A DNA stretch of 25,681 bases. It comes from Archaeoglobaceae archaeon (lineage in GTDB: Archaea; Halobacteriota; Archaeoglobi; Archaeoglobales; Archaeoglobaceae). The translations under genes were made by a program, and so were the position numbers. The stretch is from positions 1 through 25,681 of the forward strand of contig JALVYA010000212.1 in assembly GCA_027038095.1 (NCBI GenBank), in the 5' to 3' direction. Below, one piece after another: positions 6,667-14,005 of this stretch; the first letter of the stretch is position 1; each line of letters begins with the position of its first letter. A model generated the notes under the pieces. That model made no database searches and had not been told where the DNA came from. It saw nothing but the letters and a program-made list of their open reading frames with translations.

Positions 6667-7611
6667 CTAACTCGAATAAATACTTTCGATGACATCAAAA
6701 ATAGCTCTTTTTACGTCGTCCATTCCCTCTCCAGTTTTACTGGAGAACGCAATTTTATCCCTCATGCGGTGCAGGTCTGCCTTGCTGTAAACGACCAGTA
6801 CGGGCTTTCCAAGCTCCTTTACCTCTTCGAGCAGGGAGTACTGCTTTTCGGTGCTGTATCCGCAGCTTTCCGTGGGATCTATGACGAAAACTATACAGTC
6901 TGCTATATTTTTTATGCACAGAACAGCTCTTTTTTCCATGTCGTTCATTCTGTGTATCGGTCTGTCAAGCATTCCGGGCGTGTCCACGATCTGGGCTTTT
7001 TTGTCGTTTAGCTGAACAATACCAACGTATATCTCCTTTGTCGTGAAGGGGTAGTTTGCCACTTCTGGCTTTACGCTCGACAGAGCTGAGACGAGACTCG
7101 ACTTACCAACGTTGGGGTAGCCCGCAACGACGACAACGGGAATGTTCAGAAACACTGGAATTCTTCTCATGGCTTTTTTTGCGTCGTTTAAAAATCTGAG
7201 TTCGTCATCTATCTGCTTTATTATGGACGCTACTCTACCGTAGGTTCCTCTCAAAACGTTTTCCGGATCTTTGCCTCCTTTAATCTGCTTTATACCCTTC
7301 GTTACAACCTTCTGGACCATTCTGTCCGCCCACCTGAGAGCGGCGAGACTTTTCCTTAACCGGGCTAACCCCACCGTCAGGTCTACCAGCTCTCTGTAAA
7401 ACTCGGGCATTGAAGTGTAGCTCGGATGAGCCTTCATTACCGTGTTGAGATGAGACGAGATTACGTTGGATACTGTTGCAAGCTTGTTTATGGCTTTCTC
7501 TCTCTTCCTGCCCGAAACCTTCGATGCCCTTCTAAATGCCTTGTCCAGCAGTTCGTCTGCCGTAAGCACGGTGGGAAGCCTGTGTAAAACCTCAGCGTTG
7601 AATTCTTCCAT
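6667..7611 (-). CDS. NOG1-family GTPase (archaeal)
   Basis: Archaeal homologue of the nucleolar GTP-binding protein NOG1, an OBG/NOG-class GTPase tied to maturation of the large ribosomal subunit. The first 155 residues are the helical NOG1 N-terminal domain, containing LVDLTVGLARLRKSLAALRW. The G domain follows with G1 GYPNVGKSS (164-172), the PFTT switch (188-191), G3 DTPGM (210-214), G4 SKAD (276-279, Ser in place of the usual Asn) and G5 SSKTGEG (290-296). There is no eukaryote-type C-terminal extension, as usual in archaea. ATG 7611 is preferred over GTG 7614 because GGGGAG sits five bases upstream of it. It diverges from the HTH-CBS gene. Confidence 0.92.
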   Translation of the reverse strand: MEEFNAEVLHRLPTVLTADELLDKAFRRASKVSGRKREKAINKLATVSNVISSHLNTVMKAHPSYTSMPEFYRELVDLTVGLARLRKSLAALRWADRMVQKVVTKGIKQIKGGKDPENVLRGTYGRVASIIKQIDDELRFLNDAKKAMRRIPVFLNIPVVVVAGYPNVGKSSLVSALSSVKPEVANYPFTTKEIYVGIVQLNDKKAQIVDTPGMLDRPIHRMNDMEKRAVLCIKNIADCIVFVIDPTESCGYSTEKQYSLLEEVKELGKPVLVVYSKADLHRMRDKIAFSSKTGEGMDDVKRAIFDVIESIYSS

Positions 7612-7643
7612 CACTTCTCCCCTCAGTTAAAAACGATTCAGGC

Positions 7644-7652
7644 AATATAAAT
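7644..7652 (-). promoter_or_regulatory. TATA element for the NOG1 gene
   Basis: Read on the minus strand this is ATTTATATT, about 25 bp before a likely transcription start near 7622 and therefore a short leader carrying the GGGGAG ribosome binding site. Confidence 0.5.
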
Positions 7653-7719
7653 CCTCCTTGCTCCGAGCTATCAAAAGGCAAGTAAAATGCTCGATCTGCG
7701 TTTTACGGGTTCTGGAAAG

Positions 7720-7728
7720 ATATTTATA
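7720..7728 (+). promoter_or_regulatory. BRE/TATA promoter for the HTH-CBS regulator
   Basis: GGAAAG followed by ATATTTATA forms a good archaeal BRE-TATA pair. Initiation about 25 bp on would give a short leader that still contains the extended ribosome binding site GGAGGAGGAG at 7754-7763. Confidence 0.6.
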
Positions 7729-7766
7729 GGTGCTGATACGGATTATCTTGGAAGGAGGAGGAGAAT

Positions 7767-8654
7767 ATGCTTGAGCTCACCCAGATTCAGAAGGATATTC
7801 TGTACGCTCTTATCACTCTCTACAAGAAAAAGGATGGATCGATTAAAGGTGAAGAAATAGCTGAATTAATAAATAGAAATCCGGGAACCGTCAGAAACCA
7901 GATGCAGGCTCTCAGAGCTCTCGGGCTGGTTGAAGGCGTTCCCGGCCCCAAAGGCGGATACAAACCCACAGTGAAAGCCTACGAACTGCTTTCGATAACA
8001 AAACCCGAGGAATCCGTCAGAGTTCCGGTAGTCGTAAACGGAAAGCTGATAGATGCGAGTGCGGAGGAGATAAGCCTTCCGTCTCTCAGCCATCCCACAG
8101 CCTGTATTGCGAGGGTGAGAATCGTAGGAGACCTGAAGTTGATAGAACCGGGAGACGAGGTCATTATAGGTCCAACGCCCGTAAACGAACTGATGGTCTG
8201 GGGAAAGGTGACCGGCAGAGACGACACGGCAAACTACATCCTCATAAGCATAAACAAGATATTTGCCTTACCGAAAGATACGGTTGAGGACCACATGTCC
8301 TCTCCCATAATAACTGTCAGCGCAGAACAAACGGTTAGAGAGGCAGCAAAAGTGCTTGCAGAAAACGAAATTCACTGTGCCCCAGTGAAGAAAGGCGACT
8401 CCTTCGTGGGTTTGCTCTGCCTGATGCAGGTTGCTAAAGCTCTTGCCGAAGACAGGCTCGATGCCTACGTCAGAGAATACATGATACCCAAGGTTGTTTT
8501 TGTTGAGAAGACTACAAAGATAAGAGAAGCTATGAGAATTATGAGGGAAGAAAACGTGAGAACTCTCATAGTAACGGACTCTGGAGAGCCGACGGGAGTT
8601 ATAACGGCACACAGAATTTTGACCGAGCTGGGTCCGGAACAGATCAAAAAGTGA
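7767..8654 (+). CDS. Transcriptional regulator with N-terminal HTH and C-terminal CBS pair
   Basis: A 295-residue archaeal DNA-binding regulator that probably senses an adenosyl ligand (ATP, AMP or SAM) through its CBS pair. Residues 1-75 form a winged helix: EIAELINRNPGTVRNQMQALRALGLVEGVPG, ending in the wing GPKGGYKPT. Residues 83-168 form a beta-rich middle domain (VRVPVVVNGKLIDASAEEI through VIIGPTPVNELMVWGKVTG) that has no obvious enzymatic motif. CBS1 starts at VEDHMSSPIITVSAEQTV (173-190) and CBS2 at VREYMIPKVVFVEKTT (235-250). A strong GGAGGAGGAG ribosome binding site precedes the ATG. The stop is one base from the next start, so it forms an operon with the DUF483-like gene. The target genes are unknown. 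Confidence 0.85.
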   Translation: MLELTQIQKDILYALITLYKKKDGSIKGEEIAELINRNPGTVRNQMQALRALGLVEGVPGPKGGYKPTVKAYELLSITKPEESVRVPVVVNGKLIDASAEEISLPSLSHPTACIARVRIVGDLKLIEPGDEVIIGPTPVNELMVWGKVTGRDDTANYILISINKIFALPKDTVEDHMSSPIITVSAEQTVREAAKVLAENEIHCAPVKKGDSFVGLLCLMQVAKALAEDRLDAYVREYMIPKVVFVEKTTKIREAMRIMREENVRTLIVTDSGEPTGVITAHRILTELGPEQIKK

Positions 8655-8655
8655 T

Positions 8656-9486
8656 ATGTTAGGCTTAAAATTTGAAGCTTCGAGATTGCTGGCCGGCATC
8701 TCGAAGTGCGTAATGTACAATCCTTTTCCAGAATTAACTGCAGAGTACGAAGCGAAAGTTCGAACGGTACTGCAAGGCGAAATCGAGAGAGTTTACGAGT
8801 ATATCGAGGAACTTGAAGACGAGTTGAGGAAAAAGTCTGGAAAGTTTGATTTTGGAAATTTAAGCCTGAAATTTGAACCGTTCTTCTTTCTCGTTAACAG
8901 AATAGTTTGCAGGGGAAGCGTCGTAATTTCTCCCGAACTGCAGTTTTACCTGTGCAGAGACGATATTGCGAGATACACGAAAAAAATTAGAAAAACTGAG
9001 ATGAAAATTTTAAAAAGTAGAAACCCATCGAAGATATACAGGATAAACGAGCTCGAAGGTGAGATGCTTGGGTATCCGTCCTGCTGTATAGGTAATTTTT
9101 CCAGAAGAAAAAGACTGAGAAACACCGGTAAAAGCATTAAGTCTCCAGAAGAGGTCGTTGCAGACGAATTCGTGGAAATGGGTTTGCACGAAATTCTCGA
9201 CGCAGTTTTTTCGGGCAAAACCTCTCTGGAGGATGTGGAATTACCGAAATCGCTGTTTGCTTTCAACTTCTATCCGTGCACGATAAGGTGCAGGAGTGCT
9301 GAAAAAATCGGAGAAAAGTGCGAAAGTGCTCTAGAAGAATTTGAAATGGAATACCTGTTCAGGGCTGGCGTCGTGGCAGCCATGTGCGACATACTTGAAA
9401 TCTGTATAAAGATGAAAAAAATTGAGGGAAAAAACAGAAGTTACTGCTATGAGAGGCCTGAAGAAATAATTAAAAAACTGATATAG
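8656..9486 (+). CDS. DUF483-like cysteine-motif protein
   Basis: A 276-residue protein of unknown function. It resembles the archaeal DUF483 family through LGYPSCCIGNF (138-148), a paired-cysteine block. A second block, FNFYPCTIRC (203-212), is followed by further Cys at about 222, 244 and 250. The clustered Cys could bind metal or form a disulfide; no known Fe-S spacing is obvious. The N-terminal 60 residues are a charged helix (IERVYEYIEELEDELRKK). No signal peptide or membrane span is seen. The ATG lies one base past the stop of the HTH-CBS gene, so translation is coupled and the two products are likely functionally linked. The family call comes from motif memory and should be confirmed. 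Confidence 0.6.
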   Translation: MLGLKFEASRLLAGISKCVMYNPFPELTAEYEAKVRTVLQGEIERVYEYIEELEDELRKKSGKFDFGNLSLKFEPFFFLVNRIVCRGSVVISPELQFYLCRDDIARYTKKIRKTEMKILKSRNPSKIYRINELEGEMLGYPSCCIGNFSRRKRLRNTGKSIKSPEEVVADEFVEMGLHEILDAVFSGKTSLEDVELPKSLFAFNFYPCTIRCRSAEKIGEKCESALEEFEMEYLFRAGVVAAMCDILEICIKMKKIEGKNRSYCYERPEEIIKKLI

Positions 9487-9491
9487 GCTTT

Positions 9492-9806
9492 TCAGGGTTC
9501 TGCTTTCTCAGCTTTTGGCAGAGCTCTGTTTATTTCGTCCAGCAACTCGTCGTCACTCTTTCCAGAGGGATCAATTCCGAGGTCTCTGGCTATTTTTTCG
9601 AGTTTTGTTCTTCTCTCCGATTTGTTGTACAGACCTTCTCTGTACCTTTTTTCAAGTTCGATCAATTCGAGTTCGGCTTCTCTCTTCGCTTTTTCAAATT
9701 CTGCAGCACTCCTCCCCAGATTTCTCGCCAGTTCGGGAAGTTTGTTAGCTCCAAACAAGAGGAATGCGATTGCCAGTATGACCAGCAACTCGTTTGTACC
9801 TATCAT
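9492..9806 (-). CDS. tatA: Sec-independent protein translocase subunit TatA
   Basis: Pore-forming subunit of the twin-arginine translocase, which exports folded, often cofactor-bearing proteins. It has a short polar N terminus with Glu-6, a single membrane helix ending in the invariant Phe-Gly pair (FG at 18-19), then the amphipathic helix ANKLPELARNLGRSAAEFEKAK. The 104-residue length is normal. The tail (about residues 64-104, containing LEKIARDLGIDPSGKSDDEL) looks like a small SAP/Rho-N-type helical motif, unusual for TatA. It lies downstream of the TatB-like gene on the same strand and ends five bases from the DUF483-like gene, convergently. No tatC is in the window. Confidence 0.9.
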   Translation of the reverse strand: MIGTNELLVILAIAFLLFGANKLPELARNLGRSAAEFEKAKREAELELIELEKRYREGLYNKSERRTKLEKIARDLGIDPSGKSDDELLDEINRALPKAEKAEP

Positions 9807-9867
9807 CCTGCATCACCCGCATCATTTCAATTTATCTCAACAACATTTCCACACACCTTATTTAAAC

Positions 9868-10281
9868 TCAACTCCCGTCTGCACTATCACGAGCATTCTC
9901 ACCTGAATTTATATCTGACTCGCAGGATTTTGAACAGGACCTGTGGCTGGATTTATCGGGGCTGTCAGATCTGAGAGAGTCGGAATCAAGCTCTTCATCT
10001 TCAGTCACACTGCTATTTGCTGTAAAGTCAACGATTTCCGCAAAGTCTTCCTCCAAGCTACCTGCCGGTATGAGTTCGGACTTTGCCAGATCTTTCAGGC
10101 TGTTTTTGTTCAGAACTTCTTTTCCGTAGAGGAGTTCGAGTTCAATTCTTCTTTTTGCCGCCTTGTACTCCCCGTACAGTTTTCCAAGCATTTTTGCAAA
10201 CTCCGTAAGTTTGTCTGGACCGAAGAGTAGCAGTGCGAGCATAAGTATTACCGTCGCCTCGCTCCATCCAATGTCGAACAT
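9868..10281 (-). CDS. TatA/TatB-like translocase subunit with acidic Ser-rich tail
   Basis: Second Tat subunit. The start MFDIGWSEATVILMLALLLFG matches TatB-type N termini (MFDIG plus Glu-8), with one membrane helix and the hinge FGPDKL (20-25) followed by an amphipathic helix. Archaea usually lack a true TatB, so it may act as a specialised TatA. Past residue 60 the sequence becomes acidic and Ser/Asp-rich (VTEDEELDSDSLRSDSPDKS), with two cysteines (CSKSC), and is probably disordered. TATA-like TATTAAT on the minus strand at 10304-10310 is about 25 bp before the ATG, with no ribosome binding site, so the mRNA is probably leaderless. A 61-bp gap separates it from tatA. Confidence 0.8.
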   Translation of the reverse strand: MFDIGWSEATVILMLALLLFGPDKLTEFAKMLGKLYGEYKAAKRRIELELLYGKEVLNKNSLKDLAKSELIPAGSLEEDFAEIVDFTANSSVTEDEELDSDSLRSDSPDKSSHRSCSKSCESDINSGENARDSADGS

Positions 10282-10354
10282 TCTCTTGCACGTATTCAGA
10301 GCGATTAATACCTTTTTCGGCTGTTAGTCTTTCACTTACTCTTCCTAAATCGTT

Positions 10355-10369
10355 TCAACAGTCTGTTGA
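10355..10369. promoter_or_regulatory. Perfect dyad TCAACAG-T-CTGTTGA
   Basis: Seven-base arms around a single T make a perfect 15-bp inverted repeat, about 45 bp upstream of the tatB-like TATA box and 195 bp upstream of the binding-protein gene. A further half site, GTCAAC, lies at 10375-10380. It fits an operator for a dimeric regulator; the regulator is unknown. Confidence 0.45.
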
Positions 10370-10504
10370 GTTTTGTCAACGCTTAAAGTGCTTTATTTTC
10401 GCTCATTTTTGCTTTACCTTCGCATTCTCAATGTTTATGAAGAAGTTATTAAAAAGATATTTGAGTTCCGTCTCACGACTGTGTGATCGAAAAGATCAGA
10501 GAAA

Positions 10505-10513
10505 AATTTAAAA
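10505..10513 (+). promoter_or_regulatory. TATA element for the ABC binding-protein gene
   Basis: AATTTAAAA preceded by purine-rich AGAGAAA (BRE-like) predicts initiation near 10535-10540, giving a leader of about 25 bases that includes the GGTGATGG ribosome binding site. Confidence 0.5.
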
Positions 10514-10563
10514 CCTGCCTGCCGAGTTAACGGCTTGATATTTGGTAGATAGGGTGATGGAAC

Positions 10564-11967
10564 ATGAAGTGGAAACTGCTTGTACCTGTACTTATAGTTC
10601 TGCTCGCAATGGGCCCAGTAGCTGCACAGAATACGCAAAATGTAAAGACTATAAGAATTGGCGTTCTCTGTGACCTCTCTGGACCGTTATCAACTTACGG
10701 ACACGACATAAAAGATGCCTTAACAATTGCCAAGATTAACATAGACAACTACTTCAAAAAGCATAATGAACCCTATGCAGTAAGCTTTGATTTCGAGGAT
10801 ACGCAGGTACAGCCAACCATAGCCCTGCAGAAGGTTCAGATGCTCAACTCAAAGGGAATAAAGCTGATAATAGGCCCCATGGGTAGCGGAGAAGTGGCAA
10901 ACATAAGAAACTACGTAACTCAGAACCACATAATAATAATATCTCCATCCTCCACAGCCATCCCCTCACTGATAGGCTGCACGAAGCCGAGCGACAAGAA
11001 GTTCATATTCAGATTCGTCGCAACCGACAACTTCCAGACAAAGGCAATAGCCAAGGAGCTTCAGAGCGCCGGCATAAAGGCTGTTGTCATACTCTACGTT
11101 GGGAACTCGTGGGGTAAGGGACTGTATCAGTGCATAAAACCAAGGCTCGAAAACGAAAGCATTGTGATAAAGGATGTAATTCCGTATGACCAGAACACCG
11201 CTGACTTCAGCCCGTACATTCAGAGGCTGGCAAACGATGTAAGTACGCTCGTCAAGAAGTACGGAAACGCACACGTTGGTGTGGTGGCGTTCAGCTACGA
11301 AGAGGTGGCTGATCTGCTTTCGCAGATACCGGACAACTCAATTCTGTTCAAGGTAACATGGTTTGGCTGTGATGGCTGTGCTGAGAGCTCACAGGTAATA
11401 AAAGCGGCTGCCGATAAGCCTGTAATAAGAGACGTTGGTCTCTACTGTACGCTCTTCGAAGCGAGAGGTCCCGCATACAAGACGCTCGTCAAGGAATACA
11501 GGGAAATGGGTTACAACCACACGCCCCAGCAGTACGCACTCAACGCCTACGATGCTGCGTGGGTTCTTGCTCTCAGCTACGTGCAGGTAATGAAGATGAA
11601 TCACGGCGTGTACAATGCCACGCTGATGGCTGACATAATTCCTGAAGTAACGCTGAACTACAGCAAGGGCGTTTACGGAGTCAAACCGGTTACGGGCTTC
11701 ATCAAGCTCAACAAGTGGAACGACAGAGCAAGCGGTAACTATGGAATATACTACGTGACGAAGAACGACACCTGGGCAATGGCCGGTACGTGGTACTACA
11801 AGAACGACAGCATTGTGTGGTACCACAAGCCAAAGCCACCTGTTATAACAGCAAGCGCAAGTGTAACTCCAACCAAGACTGCAAGCAAGAAATCTCCCGG
11901 ATTTGAAGCGTTTGTAGCGGTTGGAGCTATTGCAGCAGCCATAGTTTTACTGAGGAGAAGACACTGA
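10564..11967 (+). CDS. Branched-chain amino-acid/amide-type ABC substrate-binding protein with PGF-CTERM anchor
   Basis: Extracellular solute receptor of the LivK/UrtA class (periplasmic-binding-protein type I fold); 467 residues. Residues 1-21 are a Sec signal peptide (basic MKWK, hydrophobic core, small residues before AAQ). The mature part opens with IRIGVLCDLSGPLSTYGHD, the family's ligand-site strand and loop, followed by a LIIGPMGSGEV loop and IISPSST. The C terminus has a Thr/Ser/Lys linker and then PGFEAFVAVGAIAAAIVLL plus RRRH: a PGF-CTERM signal, known to be processed by archaeosortase A and replaced by a lipid anchor. The ligand is unknown. The two ATPase genes follow closely, but no permeases. 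Confidence 0.9.
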   Translation: MKWKLLVPVLIVLLAMGPVAAQNTQNVKTIRIGVLCDLSGPLSTYGHDIKDALTIAKINIDNYFKKHNEPYAVSFDFEDTQVQPTIALQKVQMLNSKGIKLIIGPMGSGEVANIRNYVTQNHIIIISPSSTAIPSLIGCTKPSDKKFIFRFVATDNFQTKAIAKELQSAGIKAVVILYVGNSWGKGLYQCIKPRLENESIVIKDVIPYDQNTADFSPYIQRLANDVSTLVKKYGNAHVGVVAFSYEEVADLLSQIPDNSILFKVTWFGCDGCAESSQVIKAAADKPVIRDVGLYCTLFEARGPAYKTLVKEYREMGYNHTPQQYALNAYDAAWVLALSYVQVMKMNHGVYNATLMADIIPEVTLNYSKGVYGVKPVTGFIKLNKWNDRASGNYGIYYVTKNDTWAMAGTWYYKNDSIVWYHKPKPPVITASASVTPTKTASKKSPGFEAFVAVGAIAAAIVLLRRRH

Positions 11968-11977
11968 ACCGGAACTG

Positions 11978-12748
11978 ATGGGAATGAAAGGAGAAGACTG
12001 CATACTCGAAACTCGCAACCTCATTAAATTTTTTGGAGACATTCTGGTACTTGATGGTGTCAACGTAAGGGTCAGAAAGAAGTCAGTAACACTCATTATA
12101 GGCCCGAACGGTAGCGGAAAGTCAACTCTAATAAACGTCATAACGGGGTTTTATCCAGCGACGTCCGGCAAAGTAATTTTTGAGGGAATGGACATAACGA
12201 GGAAGCTACCATATCAGATATACGAACTCGGAATAGTAAGAACTTTTCAGATACCACAGCCGCTGAAAAACATGACGGTGCTCGAAAACCTGCTGATAGC
12301 CCAGAAGCATGTTGGAGAGAACGTTGTTTCAGCATTAAACTACGGCAGGTGGAACGAATTTGAAGAGGAGCTGGTGGAAAGGGCTTTTAAAATTCTTGAA
12401 TTTCTCAAGTTAGACCACCTGTGGCACGAAAAATCCTACAAGCTCAGTGGCGGACAGCTAAAGCTGCTTGAAGTCGGAAGGGCTCTGATGACCGAACCAA
12501 AACTGATAATAATGGACGAGCCGATAGCAGGAGTCGCTCCAGCCCTCGCTCACGAAATACTGAACAGGGTTATCGAACTTAAGAAAAAAGGCATCACTTT
12601 TCTGATAGTGGAACACAGACTTGACATAGCTCTGAAGTATGTCGACTACGTGTACGCCATGGCGAGCGGAAAGGTCATAGCTGAGGGAAGTGGAGAAGAA
12701 GTGATAAACAACCCGCAGGTCGTCGAAGTGTACATCGGTGGGATGTAG
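11978..12748 (+). CDS. LivG-type ABC transporter ATPase
   Basis: Cytoplasmic ATPase of a branched-chain amino-acid-type ABC importer. Walker A is GPNGSGKST (42-50), the Q-loop region is VRTFQIPQPLKNMTVLENLL (87-106), the signature is LSGGQLKLLEVGRAL (156-170), Walker B is LIIMDEP (176-182) and the switch His lies in VEHRLD (211-216). The extra insertion after the Q-loop and the C-terminal VIAEGSGEEVINNPQVVEVYIGG are LivG hallmarks. The ATG starts 10 bases after the binding-protein stop; a second in-frame ATG at 11984 is possible. It is co-transcribed with the receptor gene. No membrane permease is found alongside. Confidence 0.92.
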   Translation: MGMKGEDCILETRNLIKFFGDILVLDGVNVRVRKKSVTLIIGPNGSGKSTLINVITGFYPATSGKVIFEGMDITRKLPYQIYELGIVRTFQIPQPLKNMTVLENLLIAQKHVGENVVSALNYGRWNEFEEELVERAFKILEFLKLDHLWHEKSYKLSGGQLKLLEVGRALMTEPKLIIMDEPIAGVAPALAHEILNRVIELKKKGITFLIVEHRLDIALKYVDYVYAMASGKVIAEGSGEEVINNPQVVEVYIGGM

Positions 12749-12794
12749 TTCTGCGTACTTTAAAGTTAATTTATGAAAAAACAAATCTTAAATT

Positions 12795-12806
12795 TTTTAT
12801 TTATAG
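12795..12806 (+). promoter_or_regulatory. Possible internal TATA element before the LivF-type gene
   Basis: TTTTTTATTTATAG lies in a very A/T-rich 100-bp gap between the two ATPase genes, about 45-55 bp before the GTG start. It could give separate transcription of the second ATPase, or the T-run could end transcripts of the first. Confidence 0.35.
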
Positions 12807-12850
12807 AAATACAGAGTTCTGAAAAATTTAATTGTGGCGAAGGTGATAGC

Positions 12851-13582
12851 GTGGAGGAAGTTCTGAGAGTTGAGAACATCAACGCAGGTTATGGAGAACT
12901 GCACATACTGTTTGACGTCAGCGCAAAAGTTTACAGAGGACACATAACCACGGTTGTCGGTCCAAATGGAAGCGGAAAGTCAACGTTTCTAAAAACAGTA
13001 TTCGGCCTTTCTTCCATTTACTCCGGCAAGATATTTTACGAGGGAGAAGACGTGACAGATGTGCCGCCTCACGAGAAGACGAAGCTCGGTATAGCTTACT
13101 TGCCGCAAACCGACAGCGTTTTCGTAAACCTGAGCGTCGAAGAGAACCTGAAAATAGCCGGATACACCCTCGAAAAAGATGAAGTGCAGGAAAGAATTGA
13201 GCTGGCTTTAAGCGTGTTTCCAGAGCTGAGAAAGCACCTGAAGAGAAAAGCTGGACACCTCAGTGGAGGCGAGAGGCAGTTTCTCGCCATAGCCACAGTG
13301 CTGGTGAGGAAGGCCAGACTGTTAATGCTTGACGAACCAACTGCCCAGCTCTCTCCCAAGTTTGCAGAAACGATATTCAGCAAGGTTCAGGAGCTGAGAG
13401 AAAGATTTGGCCTGACAATTCTTCTCGTCGAGCAGAACGTGAAAAGAGCTCTGGAGATAAGCGATAGAGCGTACATGCTCATAAGCGGCAGAGTCGTGTT
13501 TGAAGGCGATGCGAAAAGTTTACTCTCTCACGAGAAATTCGAAAAGTACTGTATGGGTATAGGAGTTGAGGAAGCAGCTTAG
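12851..13582 (+). CDS. LivF-type ABC transporter ATPase
   Basis: Second ATPase of the branched-chain amino-acid-type importer, expected to pair with the LivG-like protein. The start is placed at GTG 12851 because AGGTGA at 12841-12846 is correctly spaced and the LivF domain begins a few residues later (LRVENINAGYGELHILFDVS). Walker A is GPNGSGKST (37-45), the Q-loop region is IAYLPQTDSVFVNLSVEENL (81-100), the signature is LSGGERQFLAIATVL (137-151), Walker B is LLMLDEPTAQLSP (157-169) and the switch is LLVEQNVKRAL. At 243 residues it is normal length. The frame stays open to 12773, but that extension is A/T-rich promoter-like DNA. Confidence 0.92.
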   Translation: MEEVLRVENINAGYGELHILFDVSAKVYRGHITTVVGPNGSGKSTFLKTVFGLSSIYSGKIFYEGEDVTDVPPHEKTKLGIAYLPQTDSVFVNLSVEENLKIAGYTLEKDEVQERIELALSVFPELRKHLKRKAGHLSGGERQFLAIATVLVRKARLLMLDEPTAQLSPKFAETIFSKVQELRERFGLTILLVEQNVKRALEISDRAYMLISGRVVFEGDAKSLLSHEKFEKYCMGIGVEEAA

Positions 13583-13588
13583 GCTTAA

Positions 13589-13604
13589 CTTTTTATAATT
13601 TTTA
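13589..13604 (+). promoter_or_regulatory. Overlapping T-rich terminator and TATA element
   Basis: CTTTTTATAATTTTTA combines T-tracts that could end the ABC operon with a TATAA core about 25 bp before the next ATG at 13619. The next gene therefore probably has its own leaderless promoter. Confidence 0.45.
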
Positions 13605-13618
13605 GCTATTCTGATAGC

Positions 13619-13939
13619 ATGGGCGATAAGGCGCTGACGGCCGTGGGATTTGGAATAGGTTTTCTGTTTGGTGTAAGTGGAATATCGACTCTGTTCAGCC
13701 TCATGGGTTCTACCATAGGCGAGGCTGCCAGGCAGGTCGTGAACGCAAAATCGGCACTGACGCAGTTCAACGCAGCAACAACACTGGTTCTGCTGGTGGC
13801 AGTAATAGTTTTCATAGTGAAAATCAGGGTTCTTGCAGCACTGATCGTGGGTGCAATTGTTGGAGCCATTTTAAACCTGATACTGGAGCTGAACGGAATA
13901 CACGTGACGAATCAGATTTACTCTACGTTTTTAAAGTAG
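13619..13939 (+). CDS. Small hydrophobic membrane protein, function unknown
   Basis: A 106-residue protein I do not recognise. Hydrophobic segments at about residues 5-30 (Gly-rich, AVGFGIGFLFGVSG), 52-68 (TTLVLLVAVIVFIV) and 71-90 (VLAALIVGAIVGAILNLIL) predict three membrane helices, with an intervening loop of about 20 residues (GEAARQVVNAKSALTQF). There is no cysteine and no signal peptide. It follows the LivF-type gene by 36 bases on the same strand, but it has its own TATA element and no ribosome binding site, so it may be independent of the transporter. It is far too short to be a LivH or LivM permease. Coding likelihood is good because the frame is long and consistently hydrophobic. 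Confidence 0.65.
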   Translation: MGDKALTAVGFGIGFLFGVSGISTLFSLMGSTIGEAARQVVNAKSALTQFNAATTLVLLVAVIVFIVKIRVLAALIVGAIVGAILNLILELNGIHVTNQIYSTFLK

Positions 13940-14005
13940 CTGAGCGGTTAAATTAATTTCAAAGCAGCAGGTTTAAGCTTTAAAAAATTCAAAAAGTGAG
14001 AAACC

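Larger units (their letters stand above)
10282..10563. promoter_or_regulatory. 282-bp divergent control region between tatB-like and livK-type genes
   Basis: No convincing gene lies here. It holds a minus-strand TATA element for the tatB-like gene (10304-10310), a perfect dyad at 10355-10369, a small dyad TGATC-GAAAA-GATCA class element at 10484-10498 just before the plus-strand BRE/TATA, the TATA AATTTAAAA at 10505-10513, the imperfect dyad GCCG-AGTTAA-CGGC at 10521-10534 near the predicted start site, and the ribosome binding site GGGTGATGG near 10552-10560. Confidence 0.55.

Noticed and set aside
10431..10511. A 26-codon plus-strand ORF (MFMKKLLKRYL...) in the long divergent control region
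   Set aside because: No ribosome binding site, it runs into the BRE/TATA element of the receptor gene, and its composition is that of A/T-rich intergenic DNA.
12773..12850. Upstream extension of the LivF-type gene
   Set aside because: The extra peptide comes from A/T-rich promoter-like DNA with no domain match, and the spaced AGGTGA supports GTG 12851.
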